From Eubacteriales bacterium (lineage in GTDB: Bacteria > Bacillota_A > Clostridia > Christensenellales > Aristaeellaceae): 5,888 nt of DNA. Below are positions 1 to 5,888 of this stretch, one piece after another (the first letter of the stretch is position 1; every line of letters begins with the position of its first letter). The DNA lies in contig JAUMYC010000154.1 in assembly GCA_030528845.1 (NCBI GenBank), forward strand, positions 1 to 5,888, in the 5' to 3' direction. The notes beneath the pieces were generated by a model. It saw nothing but the letters and a program-made list of their open reading frames with translations, was not told where the DNA came from and did no database searches. Position numbers and translations under genes: made by a program.

Positions 1-1633
1 CGTTCAGGGCGGAGGAATCCGCCTCAAGCACGACGTAGCCGTATTTTTCGCCGGCTTCAAGCGCGGGCAGCGGCGCGGGGGTGGGCTTCGGGGGGATCCG
101 GATCACCCGCTCCGCGCCCAGCCCTTCGGGCAGTTCGTCGAGGTCGGTCAGCTCCGTCTCGGGCATGGCATAGCGAACAAGATCGATACCGGGATAATAG
201 AAGAGGAGGATATCGGTGTAGGGCAGGCCGTGCGCGCCGGCCATGGTCTGCGCGCCGCGCTGGCTCATGCCCACGCCGTGTCCAAAGCGCCGGGCTTCGA
301 TGCGGAAGCGCACGGGCTGCTTGTCGGCGGCGTCCTCTTCTGTCTGAGAGAGGGTCTGCGCGATGGGGATCTGCTCCTCTGTGCCGTCGGCATAGAGCGC
401 ATAGACGGTGTAGAGCTCGCAGTCCGAAGAGTTGATGGACATGGAGCTGAAGGTCTTCTTGATCTGGGAATAGAGCTCCAGATCGACCTCGAGCGGCGTT
501 TCGAGCAGTTCAAATGCGCCCAGCTCGTCGTCCGTCCAACGGCGCGCTTCAATGGTCAGCCGGACGCGCAGCTTCTGCGCCATGCGGCTGCCTTCGCGGC
601 CCTTGGGCTCGTGCGTGGTGAGGGAGAGCAGCTCGACGATGCGGATATCCTCGGCGTCCTCGCTGCAGCCCATACCGGCCAGCTGCTCGGAGAGCGCGGC
701 CTTGAGCAGCGCCGTCAGCTCGGGGTCGAGCTCGCCGCCCTGTGCGGAGATCTCCATCGTGCGCACTACGCTCTTGGAATTCTCAAGGTCGTAGGGGTCG
801 TCCTTGACTTCGAGATAGCCGTAATCGCCTGTTTTTTTCATGACCTCGTCCGGCATGACGGTCTGGCCGCCGTTGCTCGCGCCGTAATAGCAGGTCGCGA
901 AGCTGCCGTTGTACATGCCCACGATGCCCTTGGTCGAATCGACGGCTTCGACGGCGTTGGTGTAGCCGGGGTTGAAGCCCTTGAACACCTGATCCGCAGT
1001 GGTGTCTACGAGATCGTAATCCATCGCCACGCGCGCGCTCTTGCGGCCCATGGCGTAGGTGCGCGCGGCAACGGCCTGCGCCTTGAGCGCCTCGAGCGGC
1101 CAGCTGTCGCTCATTTCATAGGGCACCACGCCGTAGAGGTATTCTTCAAGGTCGATGTAGAGCAGCGCGCCGATGCCGTTGCCCCGGGCGCTGAGCTCAA
1201 GATCGCCGTTGTAGAGCGCGGTTTTTGAAGCCTGCTCGATGATGATGCCGTTGAGCTCGCCTTCGGGCGCTTCGTGGCGCGTGAGGGTGAAATTCGGCCC
1301 CATGTCGATGGTCATGCCGCCGCAGTCGAGCAGCAGGCTGCCCTCGTCGTAGGCGACGGTCAGGATCGAGCCGCGCGCGAAGCGAAAGCCCGGGTCGCTT
1401 TCGAGCGAATAGACGCCGTCGAGCGTGAGGGTGAGCAGCTGCGGCGCGCCGAGAGAGCGCAGCTGTACGCGCAGCCGGCCGTCTGCCTCGCCGCCTTCCT
1501 GGATCAGCCTTGCATCCTCGCCGGTGAACTGGCTCAGCGCGAAGGGGAGCACCCCTGCCGCGACGGCGACGAGGATCAGCGCCCCTGCGAGCCATTTTTT
1601 ACCGCGGGAGAGGCCGTGTGCATGCTTTCGCAT
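1..1633 (-). CDS. SpoIID/LytB-domain exported protein, 3' end cut off by window edge
   Basis: I translated this by hand from the ATG at 1633; the frame stays open for 544 codons to position 1, so the C-terminus is missing. Residues 1-13 are basic (MRKHAHGLSRGKK) and 14-34 form one hydrophobic segment, a signal peptide or N-terminal anchor with no clear cleavage site. The SpoIID/LytB core follows: LEEYLYGVVPYEM (162-174), in which E173 aligns with the catalytic Glu of SpoIID, then ALKAQAVAARTYA (182-194), YYGASNGGQT (249-258) and GHGVGMSQRGAQ (451-462), followed by a YTDIL..YYPG stretch. Characterised SpoIID enzymes are lytic transglycosylases that cut peptide-stripped glycan strands during engulfment; LytB relatives modulate an amidase. 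The protein is much longer than SpoIID (about 340 aa). It has a preceding domain (about 50-155), a long insert (about 280-440), a Pro-rich linker (512-524) and the start of a further C-terminal segment that could be an SH3b-like module. It is probably a wall-acting paralogue rather than sporulation SpoIID itself. The family call is firm; the role is not. Confidence 0.93.
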   Translation of the reverse strand, partial: MRKHAHGLSRGKKWLAGALILVAVAAGVLPFALSQFTGEDARLIQEGGEADGRLRVQLRSLGAPQLLTLTLDGVYSLESDPGFRFARGSILTVAYDEGSLLLDCGGMTIDMGPNFTLTRHEAPEGELNGIIIEQASKTALYNGDLELSARGNGIGALLYIDLEEYLYGVVPYEMSDSWPLEALKAQAVAARTYAMGRKSARVAMDYDLVDTTADQVFKGFNPGYTNAVEAVDSTKGIVGMYNGSFATCYYGASNGGQTVMPDEVMKKTGDYGYLEVKDDPYDLENSKSVVRTMEISAQGGELDPELTALLKAALSEQLAGMGCSEDAEDIRIVELLSLTTHEPKGREGSRMAQKLRVRLTIEARRWTDDELGAFELLETPLEVDLELYSQIKKTFSSMSINSSDCELYTVYALYADGTEEQIPIAQTLSQTEEDAADKQPVRFRIEARRFGHGVGMSQRGAQTMAGAHGLPYTDILLFYYPGIDLVRYAMPETELTDLDELPEGLGAERVIRIPPKPTPAPLPALEAGEKYGYVVLEADSSALN

Positions 1634-1640
1634 CTGTTTT

Positions 1641-1645
1641 CCTCC
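1641..1645 (-). promoter_or_regulatory. Shine-Dalgarno site of the SpoIID-domain gene
   Basis: Read on the minus strand, GGAGG lies 7 bases before the ATG at 1633-1631. This consensus-strength site fixes the start. The basic N-terminus followed directly by a hydrophobic segment agrees with it. Confidence 0.85.
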
Positions 1646-1659
1646 GTTTGCGTTGGATT

Positions 1660-1724
1660 TCGCGTGTTAAGACGCGATGCGCGCGCAGCCGGTTCCGAAA
1701 TGGCGCAAATTGTCATTTCGCGCC
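1660..1724 (-). repeat. Small inverted repeats in the dipeptidase-SpoIID gap
   Basis: The 102-base gap (1634-1735) holds several short dyads. (a) GGCGCAAAT (1702-1710) pairs with ATTTCGCGCC (1715-1724): nine pairs with one bulged base and a 4-base loop. (b) CGAAATG (1696-1702) pairs perfectly with CATTTCG (1714-1720) across an 11-base loop. (a) and (b) share bases and cannot form together. (c) TCGCGT (1660-1665) pairs with ACGCGA (1672-1677) around a 6-base loop. None is followed by a real U-run on the minus strand (hairpin a is followed by ATTTCGG), so an intrinsic terminator for the dipeptidase gene is possible but weak. I see no convincing -35/-10 pair in this gap, so the SpoIID-domain gene may be co-transcribed with the gene before it. 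Confidence 0.4.
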
Positions 1725-1735
1725 GGTGCGGGGCC

Positions 1736-3172
1736 TCAGTCCTCGATGCAGCCGGCCAGCCTTGCGATGGCGTGCGCGAAGATCTTCACGCTCATGACGA
1801 ATTTTGCGATATTCACGCTCTCGTCCGGCATATGGCAGGGATCCGCGTCGCCGGGGAAATTGAAGCCGAAGGCCACGGTGTTGGGCATCATGCGGGAATA
1901 GGTGCCGCCGCCGATGGCGAACGCATAGGCCGGCAGATCGGTCACTTCATGATATGCCGCCAGCAGGCCCTGTACGATCGGGCTGTCGGCCGGAACGTGA
2001 TGCGGGCCCTTGTAGCCGCGCGTGGAAACGGCCACCCCGGCCGGCGCAACGGCCAGCGTGCAGTTGCCCAGAAGGGTCGCCGCGTCGCCGCAGATCGGCA
2101 CGCGGTTGTCCAGGAAGGCGATCAGCTCGTCGCCGTCGTAGCGCAGGATGCCGAGGTTGCTCGTCAGCTCGCCGCTCTCTTCATCCGCACAGGCAAGGCC
2201 CAGCCCGCTGCCGTCGCCGCGGAGGCCGATCTTTTCGGCCAGCAGGTGGATGGCGTCTTTCGAGCCGCCGCCCGCGCCGAGCTTGTCCAGCGCGATGAGC
2301 AGCATGCCCGCGGCGTTGATGCCCAGATGCGGCATGGAGGCGTGCGCGCTGCGGCCCACGGCCTCGATCTTCGCGCGGCCGTCGCCCGCATCCGTCACGT
2401 TCAGCTGCGTCACGCCGTCGGCGCACATCTCGCCGCACAGGCGCTCGAGCTCGGCAAGGCCGATGTTCTGCACGCCCACGATCGCGTGCGCCTTGCCCGG
2501 CACCACATTCGGCGCGACGCCCGCGTAAAGCTCATACACGGGGATCTGCGCGCCTTCCTCGCCGCCGGTGCGCTTGGAGAGCTTGATGGACAGGCCGCCC
2601 TTTTCGATGTTGATCACGGGGAATTCCGCGTCCGGCGAGAAGCCGTAATCCGGCATCTGGCGGTGCTTTGCGTAATAGCGCATGTCCTGCATGCCGCTCT
2701 CCTCGTCGCAGCCGAGGATCAGCCGCACGCCGTCCTTCATCTTCAGGCCGCTGTCGCGCACCGCGCGCATGGCAAAGAGCGCGGCCAGCGCCGGGCCCTT
2801 GTCGTCCATCGTGCCGCGGCCGATCATCTTGCCGTCAGCGACGGTCAGTTCGAACGGGGGATAGGCCCAGCCTTCGCCCGCAGGCACGACGTCGAGGTGG
2901 CAGAGCATGCCCATGGTCTTCTCGCCGCTGCCAAACTGCACAGCGCCCGCGTAGCCGTCCACGTTGTCAACTTCAAAACCGAGCTTCTGCGCGTCGGCCA
3001 GCGCGATATCCAGCACCTTGCGGCATTCCTCGCCAAAGGGCTTGCCGGGTTCGGCGTCACTCTCGTGCGTCGCAATGCTCGGCACGGCGATCCATCCGCG
3101 CAGCATATCGATCATCTCACCCTGCCAGCTGTCGATCAGGGCTTCCATCTTGCTGAAATACTCGTTTGCCAT
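1736..3172 (-). CDS. pepV: PepV/Sapep-type M20 dipeptidase
   Basis: This 478-residue protein, close to the usual 465-475 for PepV, is a metal-dependent cytosolic aminopeptidase-like dipeptidase of family M20A. By homology it hydrolyses dipeptides, in PepV including beta-Ala and some D-Ala dipeptides, using two Zn or Mn ions. Expected residues are present: MLCHLDVVPAGEGW (H92 metal ligand, D94 next to it), GRGTMDDKGP (D123 bridging ligand), GCDEESGM (E157 general base, E158 ligand), SPDAEFP (D181 ligand), GRSAHASMP in the lid domain (H277), NRVP (R357) and DPCHMPDES near the end (H447 ligand). GGGTYSRMMPN (421-431) is the typical late motif. There is no signal peptide. A TTG-started frame extends 15 codons further (to 3217), but those codons run through the inverted repeat and the Shine-Dalgarno; the ATG at 3172 is preceded by a strong ribosome site and gives the family's usual N-terminus. 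The gene stops with TGA at 1738-1736. The general dipeptidase role is well supported; the physiological substrate is unknown. Confidence 0.93.
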   Translation of the reverse strand: MANEYFSKMEALIDSWQGEMIDMLRGWIAVPSIATHESDAEPGKPFGEECRKVLDIALADAQKLGFEVDNVDGYAGAVQFGSGEKTMGMLCHLDVVPAGEGWAYPPFELTVADGKMIGRGTMDDKGPALAALFAMRAVRDSGLKMKDGVRLILGCDEESGMQDMRYYAKHRQMPDYGFSPDAEFPVINIEKGGLSIKLSKRTGGEEGAQIPVYELYAGVAPNVVPGKAHAIVGVQNIGLAELERLCGEMCADGVTQLNVTDAGDGRAKIEAVGRSAHASMPHLGINAAGMLLIALDKLGAGGGSKDAIHLLAEKIGLRGDGSGLGLACADEESGELTSNLGILRYDGDELIAFLDNRVPICGDAATLLGNCTLAVAPAGVAVSTRGYKGPHHVPADSPIVQGLLAAYHEVTDLPAYAFAIGGGTYSRMMPNTVAFGFNFPGDADPCHMPDESVNIAKFVMSVKIFAHAIARLAGCIED

Positions 3173-3180
3173 CTGTAATT

Positions 3181-3187
3181 CTCCTTC
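3181..3187 (-). promoter_or_regulatory. Shine-Dalgarno site fixing the dipeptidase start
   Basis: GAAGGAG on the minus strand lies 8 bases before the ATG at 3172-3170. It decides between that ATG and the in-frame upstream TTG at 3217, which has no comparable site and would translate the hairpin region. Confidence 0.88.
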
Positions 3188-3198
3188 TTTCTGTTGAA

Positions 3199-3227
3199 AA
3201 TCCAAGAAATAGACCAAAGTCTGTAAA
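3199..3227 (-). promoter_or_regulatory. Candidate sigma-A-type promoter for the dipeptidase gene
   Basis: On the minus strand TTTACA (3227-3222, five of six matches to TTGACA) is followed after 17 bases by TGGATT (3204-3199, only three of six matches to TATAAT). Transcription would start near 3192, leaving a leader of about 20 bases that begins just before the Shine-Dalgarno. One copy of the AGAC-N4-GTCT dyad falls in the spacer, a common place for a repressor site. The poor -10 makes this tentative. Confidence 0.25.
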
Positions 3228-3272
3228 TGGGCGAAATACAGACTTTGGTCTGCTAAAACAAACTTCAGTCTG
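3210..3272. repeat. Three copies of an AGAC-N4-GTCT dyad, operator-like
   Basis: The 14-bp unit CAGACTTTGGTCTG (3239-3252) is a dyad with perfect CAGAC/GTCTG arms around four bases. A second copy lies inverted at 3210-3224 (AGACCAAAGTCTG). A third, degenerate copy CAAACTTCAGTCTG (3259-3272, 11 of 14 matches) is a direct repeat exactly 20 bp beyond the first and runs across the uvrC stop codon. Short dyads with 4-base centres in this position are typical of dimeric repressors such as TetR-family proteins, but no regulator gene is present in the window to pair with it. I did not see the unit elsewhere in the window. Confidence 0.4.
3211..3251 (-). terminator. Perfect 15-bp inverted repeat after uvrC; possible terminator or attenuator
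   Basis: AGACCAAAGTCTGTA (3211-3225) and TACAGACTTTGGTCT (3237-3251) are perfect reverse complements with an 11-base loop. In the minus-strand transcript the hairpin begins about 14 bases after the uvrC stop. It is followed by ATTTCTTGGATTTT, which is T-rich but interrupted. The inverted repeat is certain. An intrinsic terminator is plausible though the T-tract is imperfect. Each arm is also itself a dyad, so a protein-binding operator is an equal alternative. Confidence 0.45.
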
Positions 3273-5133
3273 TTTGCGGGTGAAAATATGCGTAGACGGC
3301 CTCTGCCGTGCGCTTGTCCACCCCTTCCACGGCGCTCAGCGCCGCAGCGTCCGCATTTTTCAGCTCTTCCATGGTCTTGAAGTGGGTGAGCAGTGCTTTT
3401 TTGCGCTTTGGCCCCACGCCGGGGATGTCGTCCAGCTGTGAGGAGACGGAGCGCTTGCCGCGCAGCTTGCGGTGATGCGTGATCGCAAAGCGATGCGCCT
3501 CGTCACGCAGGCGCTGGATCAGATGCAGCGCCGGGCTCGTGCGCGGCAGCAGAATCGTGTCTTCGCGGCCGGGCAGCACGATCTCCTCGATGCGTTCGGC
3601 CAAGCCGAACATGGGGATATCCAGTCCAAGACTATGCATGGCCTCCTGCGCTTCATGCAATTGCCCGTGTCCGCCGTCGATGAGGATCAGATCCGGCAGC
3701 GTGGAAAAGGAGCCGCCCTCCGGGGGAAGGCCCTGCGCCCTGCGCTCTTCGATCTCCCGCAGGCCGTGGGAGAGCCTGCGCAGGAGCGTTTCGCGCATGG
3801 AGGCGAAGTCGTTTGCCCCCTGCACGGTCTTGATGCGGAAATGCCGGTATTCCCTGTTTGCGGCAAGGCCGTCGATCATGACGACCATGGAGGCGACGGA
3901 CTGCGCGCCCTGCGTGTTGGAGATGTCAAAGCCCTCGATGCGATGCGGCGGCTCGGAAAGGCCGAGCACGTCGGTGAGTTCGATGAGCGCGCCTTCCGTG
4001 CGCATGAAGCTGCTCTCCAGCTTCTTTTTGCGCTTCACGGCGGCTTCGCGCAGGTTTTTGTACGCCAGCTCCATCAGATGATGCTTTTCTCCGCGCTGCG
4101 GGGTATGGATGCGCACCTTTGCGCGCCCGGGCGAGAGATCGCTGAGCAGCTGCGCGAGCGTATCGGCCTCCTCCGGCAGGGCGGAGAGCAGCAGCTCGCG
4201 CGGGGGAATGCGGTCGGAGCCGTAATACTGCAGGATGAACGAGAGCAAAATCGAGCCCTCGGCCTCGTCCGCGGCGCGGTCGAGCACGAAATGCTCCGAG
4301 CCGATGAGCTTGCCTTCGCGCACATTCATCAGCTGCACCAGCGCGTCCTCGCCTTCGTAGAGCACGGCAAGAACGTCCTGATCCGAAGTGAGCCTGCCGT
4401 CCGCCTTCTGCTTTTCGAGCACCTGCCGCACGGCTTGCATCCTGTCGCGGTATACGGCTGCCTTTTCGTAATTGAGCTCCATGGCCGCCTCACGCATTTT
4501 CTGCTCAAGCCCGCTGAGCACGGCGCGCGCGTCTCCGCTGAGGAATGCGATCGCGCCCTCGACGACCTTTTGATACTCCTGCGCCGTCACCTTGCCCGCG
4601 CACGGGGCAAGGCAGCGGCCGATCTGGTGGTGGATACAGGGGCGCGTCGGCTTTTCCGGGTTGATCTGCCGCGTGCAGGTGCGCAGGGGAAATTCCGCGC
4701 GCACTGCGTCGAGCACCTCGTAAAGCGTGGTTGTACCGGTATACGGCCCGAAATAGCGCGCGCCGTCCTTCTCGCGCTTGCGGCGAAGCTCCGGCGCGGG
4801 GAAGGGCTTGGACGGGTCGATGGCGATGAAGGGGTAATGCTTGTCATCCTTGAGCAGGATGTTGTAAAACGGCGCGTGCTTCTTGATGAGGTTCGCTTCC
4901 AGCACGAGCGCTTCGAGCTCCGTGTCGGCGAGCACCAGTTCAAAATCGTCGATCCGCGCGACCATCGCGCGCACCTTCGGTGAATGCCCGCGCGAGGACT
5001 GAAAATACTGCTTGACGCGGTTTTTCAGGTTTTTCGCCTTGCCGACGTAGATCACTCTGCCCTCGCTCTTCATCAGATAGCAGCCGGGGGAATCGGGCAG
5101 GTTGGCGACTTTCCATTTCAGTTCCTCGGTCAA
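3265..5133 (-). CDS. uvrC: UvrC, excinuclease ABC subunit C
   Basis: UvrC makes both incisions around a lesion bound by UvrA/UvrB in cytosolic nucleotide excision repair. The 622 residues hold all expected parts. The N-terminal GIY-YIG nuclease (about 10-95; 3' incision) has GCY at 17-19, Y29, K32, R39 and E79 in LEANLIKK. Four cysteines, C153, C166, C174 and C178 (RTC, RPC, GRCLAPC), match the set reported to hold a 4Fe-4S cluster in E. coli UvrC. The UVR domain that contacts UvrB is at about 203-240 (ELNYEKAAVYRDRM). The C-terminal RNase H-like nuclease (5' incision) keeps its D-D-H set: D403 (GFDISN), D486 (LILIDGGHGQL) and H547 (DEAHRFAI). A helix-hairpin-helix pair closes the protein (about 568-617, DDIPGVGPKRKKALL). 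The start is TTG (5133-5131), since the next Met is residue 21, inside the GIY domain. Its TTGA overlaps the stop of the preceding membrane-protein gene, suggesting coupled translation. One oddity is E513 in GLAERIEE, where relatives usually have GLAK. The gene looks intact and functional. Confidence 0.98.
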   Translation of the reverse strand: MTEELKWKVANLPDSPGCYLMKSEGRVIYVGKAKNLKNRVKQYFQSSRGHSPKVRAMVARIDDFELVLADTELEALVLEANLIKKHAPFYNILLKDDKHYPFIAIDPSKPFPAPELRRKREKDGARYFGPYTGTTTLYEVLDAVRAEFPLRTCTRQINPEKPTRPCIHHQIGRCLAPCAGKVTAQEYQKVVEGAIAFLSGDARAVLSGLEQKMREAAMELNYEKAAVYRDRMQAVRQVLEKQKADGRLTSDQDVLAVLYEGEDALVQLMNVREGKLIGSEHFVLDRAADEAEGSILLSFILQYYGSDRIPPRELLLSALPEEADTLAQLLSDLSPGRAKVRIHTPQRGEKHHLMELAYKNLREAAVKRKKKLESSFMRTEGALIELTDVLGLSEPPHRIEGFDISNTQGAQSVASMVVMIDGLAANREYRHFRIKTVQGANDFASMRETLLRRLSHGLREIEERRAQGLPPEGGSFSTLPDLILIDGGHGQLHEAQEAMHSLGLDIPMFGLAERIEEIVLPGREDTILLPRTSPALHLIQRLRDEAHRFAITHHRKLRGKRSVSSQLDDIPGVGPKRKKALLTHFKTMEELKNADAAALSAVEGVDKRTAEAVYAYFHPQTD

Positions 5134-5888
5134 TGTTTCACCGCTTTCCGGAGCTCTTCCGCTTCCTGTGCCGTCGGCTCCGTCTGAGAATAACGGGCCT
5201 TTTCATACAAGTCTGCGAGGCGCTCCTCGCCAAAGGGGGTGGAGGGCAGCTTGGGCGCGGCCTCGCGGATGGTCAGCGGGTTCAGCTCGCCGTTGGTATA
5301 GCCGGCCTTGGCATAGAGCTGCCGCACGCTGAAGCGTACCTTCTCGCGCGCGTCCATGTCGTCCCATTTTTTCGTGCGCCTCGTCAGGCGGCGCATGGCC
5401 TTCTGCAGGCGCTCCTTGGTCTGTTCGCGCAGGTCGTCCAGATCGAACAGGTCGATCTGCTCGTCTTCGTAATCCTCGCCCGTTACCTGTGCAAAGCGGG
5501 CCATGTACTCGCGCAGATGGCGCAGGCCGCGCAGGATGAGCCGGAAAACGACGCGCAGAGCCAGCACGACCAGCACCACGCCGATCACGATGGCCAGCAC
5601 GACGGCGACCTTTTCCAGAAACGCCCAGAAGGAGCTGGTCTCGGTCTCGCCGAATTCCGCGAACATCGCCGTCGGATCCATCTGCTGCTGCTGCCCGCCC
5701 TGGCTTTCCTCGCCGGAGAGCAGCTGGCCGATGAAGTAGAGGAAGCGCAGGATCATCAGCAGCACCCATTTGCCGAAGCGCCCCGCGGCGTCCTGCAGCT
5801 GCGACCAGAAGATGACAAGACCTGCAATGCAGGCGAAGACGACGGTCATGATGCGGTTCCCTATCACGAGAGACTTGGGCGGGTTCGC
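5130..5888 (-). CDS. DUF4129-domain membrane protein, probably truncated at its 5' end by the window edge
   Basis: The frame is open from the last complete codon at 5888 to TGA at 5132-5130 (252 codons), so the N-terminus is probably outside the window. Internal starts exist: GTG at 5867 with no ribosome site, and ATG at 5849 with AGGGAA 7 bases upstream. Counting from the GTG there are three hydrophobic segments: 7-21, 33-50 and 84-112. A short Gly/Gln-rich loop (52-62) separates the second and third. Next comes a charged, probably cytosolic stretch (113-170) with an acidic patch (131-145) and a Lys/Arg-rich patch (151-167). The C-terminus (about 172-243) matches DUF4129: AREKVRFSVRQLYAKAG, then TIREAA, and YEKARYS with its typical acidic tail. 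DUF4129 is found at the C-terminus of TgpA-like transglutaminase proteins and in stand-alone membrane proteins often encoded beside MoxR, DUF58 and transglutaminase genes. Its biochemical role is unknown. No transglutaminase domain is visible here. Confidence 0.8.
   Translation of the reverse strand, partial: ANPPKSLVIGNRIMTVVFACIAGLVIFWSQLQDAAGRFGKWVLLMILRFLYFIGQLLSGEESQGGQQQQMDPTAMFAEFGETETSSFWAFLEKVAVVLAIVIGVVLVVLALRVVFRLILRGLRHLREYMARFAQVTGEDYEDEQIDLFDLDDLREQTKERLQKAMRRLTRRTKKWDDMDAREKVRFSVRQLYAKAGYTNGELNPLTIREAAPKLPSTPFGEERLADLYEKARYSQTEPTAQEAEELRKAVKH
5131..5149 (-). promoter_or_regulatory. TTG start and ribosome site of uvrC, inside the preceding gene
   Basis: On the minus strand GGAAAG (5149-5144) lies 10 bases before the TTG start at 5133, within the last codons of the DUF4129 gene. 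Stop and start overlap as TTGA (5133-5130). A weak site, a non-ATG start and an overlapping stop together suggest that uvrC is translated mainly by ribosomes finishing the upstream gene. Confidence 0.6.

Noticed and set aside
832..838. Run of seven A on the minus strand (ATG AAA AAA ACA) in the SpoIID-domain gene, as a possible programmed frameshift
   Set aside because: The A AAA AAC heptamer is not in the reading phase needed for -1 slippage, and the protein stays in its family frame on both sides. A slippage or sequencing-error hotspot is the most that can be said.
230..1228. 332-codon plus-strand open frame
   Set aside because: It is antisense to the SpoIID/LytB-domain gene, whose minus-strand translation carries clear catalytic and structural motifs; the plus-strand product has none.
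1197..1595. Arg-rich 132-codon minus-strand frame inside the SpoIID-domain gene
   Set aside because: It is an out-of-frame reading of the same DNA. The in-frame translation from 1633 is continuous, so no frameshift needs to be invoked.
1274..3178. 634-codon plus-strand open frame antisense to the dipeptidase and SpoIID-domain genes
   Set aside because: It lies opposite two genes with clear family motifs, spans their intergenic gap, has low-complexity Ala/Arg/His-rich composition and matches no family I recognise. It is the usual shadow of GC-biased third codon positions.
3173..3217. 15-codon N-terminal extension of the dipeptidase from a TTG at 3217
   Set aside because: It has no ribosome site, starts inside the hairpin arm and would translate the strong Shine-Dalgarno. 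The ATG at 3172 gives the family's usual start.
3472..4983. 503-codon plus-strand open frame antisense to uvrC
   Set aside because: It lies entirely inside a well-conserved uvrC, with biased composition and no recognisable domain. I treat it as a codon-bias shadow rather than overprinting.
5681..5694. CTG/CAG triplet run
   Set aside because: It is only four Gln codons in a loop between two membrane segments of the DUF4129 protein, too short to be called a repeat locus.
1..5888. Mobile element, CRISPR array, tRNA/rRNA, phage or defence genes
   Set aside because: I saw no transposase, integrase, terminal repeats, regularly spaced repeats, tRNA-like CCA ends or toxin/nuclease modules. All coding space is explained by four ordinary chromosomal genes.

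Overview
The window is GC-rich (roughly 60% or more by eye) and looks like the chromosome of a high-GC member of the Clostridia. I infer this from the clostridial/bacillar style of UvrC, a PepV-type dipeptidase, a SpoIID/LytB-domain protein and a DUF4129 membrane protein. No genus can be named from the sequence alone. All four real genes lie on the minus strand, so the biological reading direction runs from position 5888 down to 1. The long plus-strand ORFs are antisense shadows produced by GC-biased codon use.

In transcription order: (1) 5888-5130, the C-terminal part of a membrane protein ending in a DUF4129 domain, open at the window edge. (2) 5133-3265, a complete UvrC nucleotide-excision-repair endonuclease (622 aa), starting with TTG and overlapping the previous stop by 4 bases. 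(3) A 92-base AT-rich gap holding a perfect 15-bp inverted repeat built from copies of a 14-bp dyad, with a possible promoter and a strong Shine-Dalgarno. (4) 3172-1736, a complete PepV/Sapep-type M20 dipeptidase (478 aa). (5) A 102-base gap with small competing hairpins. (6) 1633-1, a SpoIID/LytB-domain exported protein, cut off at the left edge near its C-terminus.

The first two genes look translationally coupled. The dipeptidase probably has its own control region. DUF4129 and SpoIID proteins both point to the envelope or peptidoglycan, and a dipeptidase could process wall-derived or imported dipeptides, but a shared pathway is only inference. There are no RNA genes, CRISPR arrays, mobile elements or phage genes, and no gene-free stretch longer than about 100 bases. 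I found no new multi-gene system. The most interesting non-coding signal is the repeated AGAC-N4-GTCT dyad between uvrC and the dipeptidase gene.
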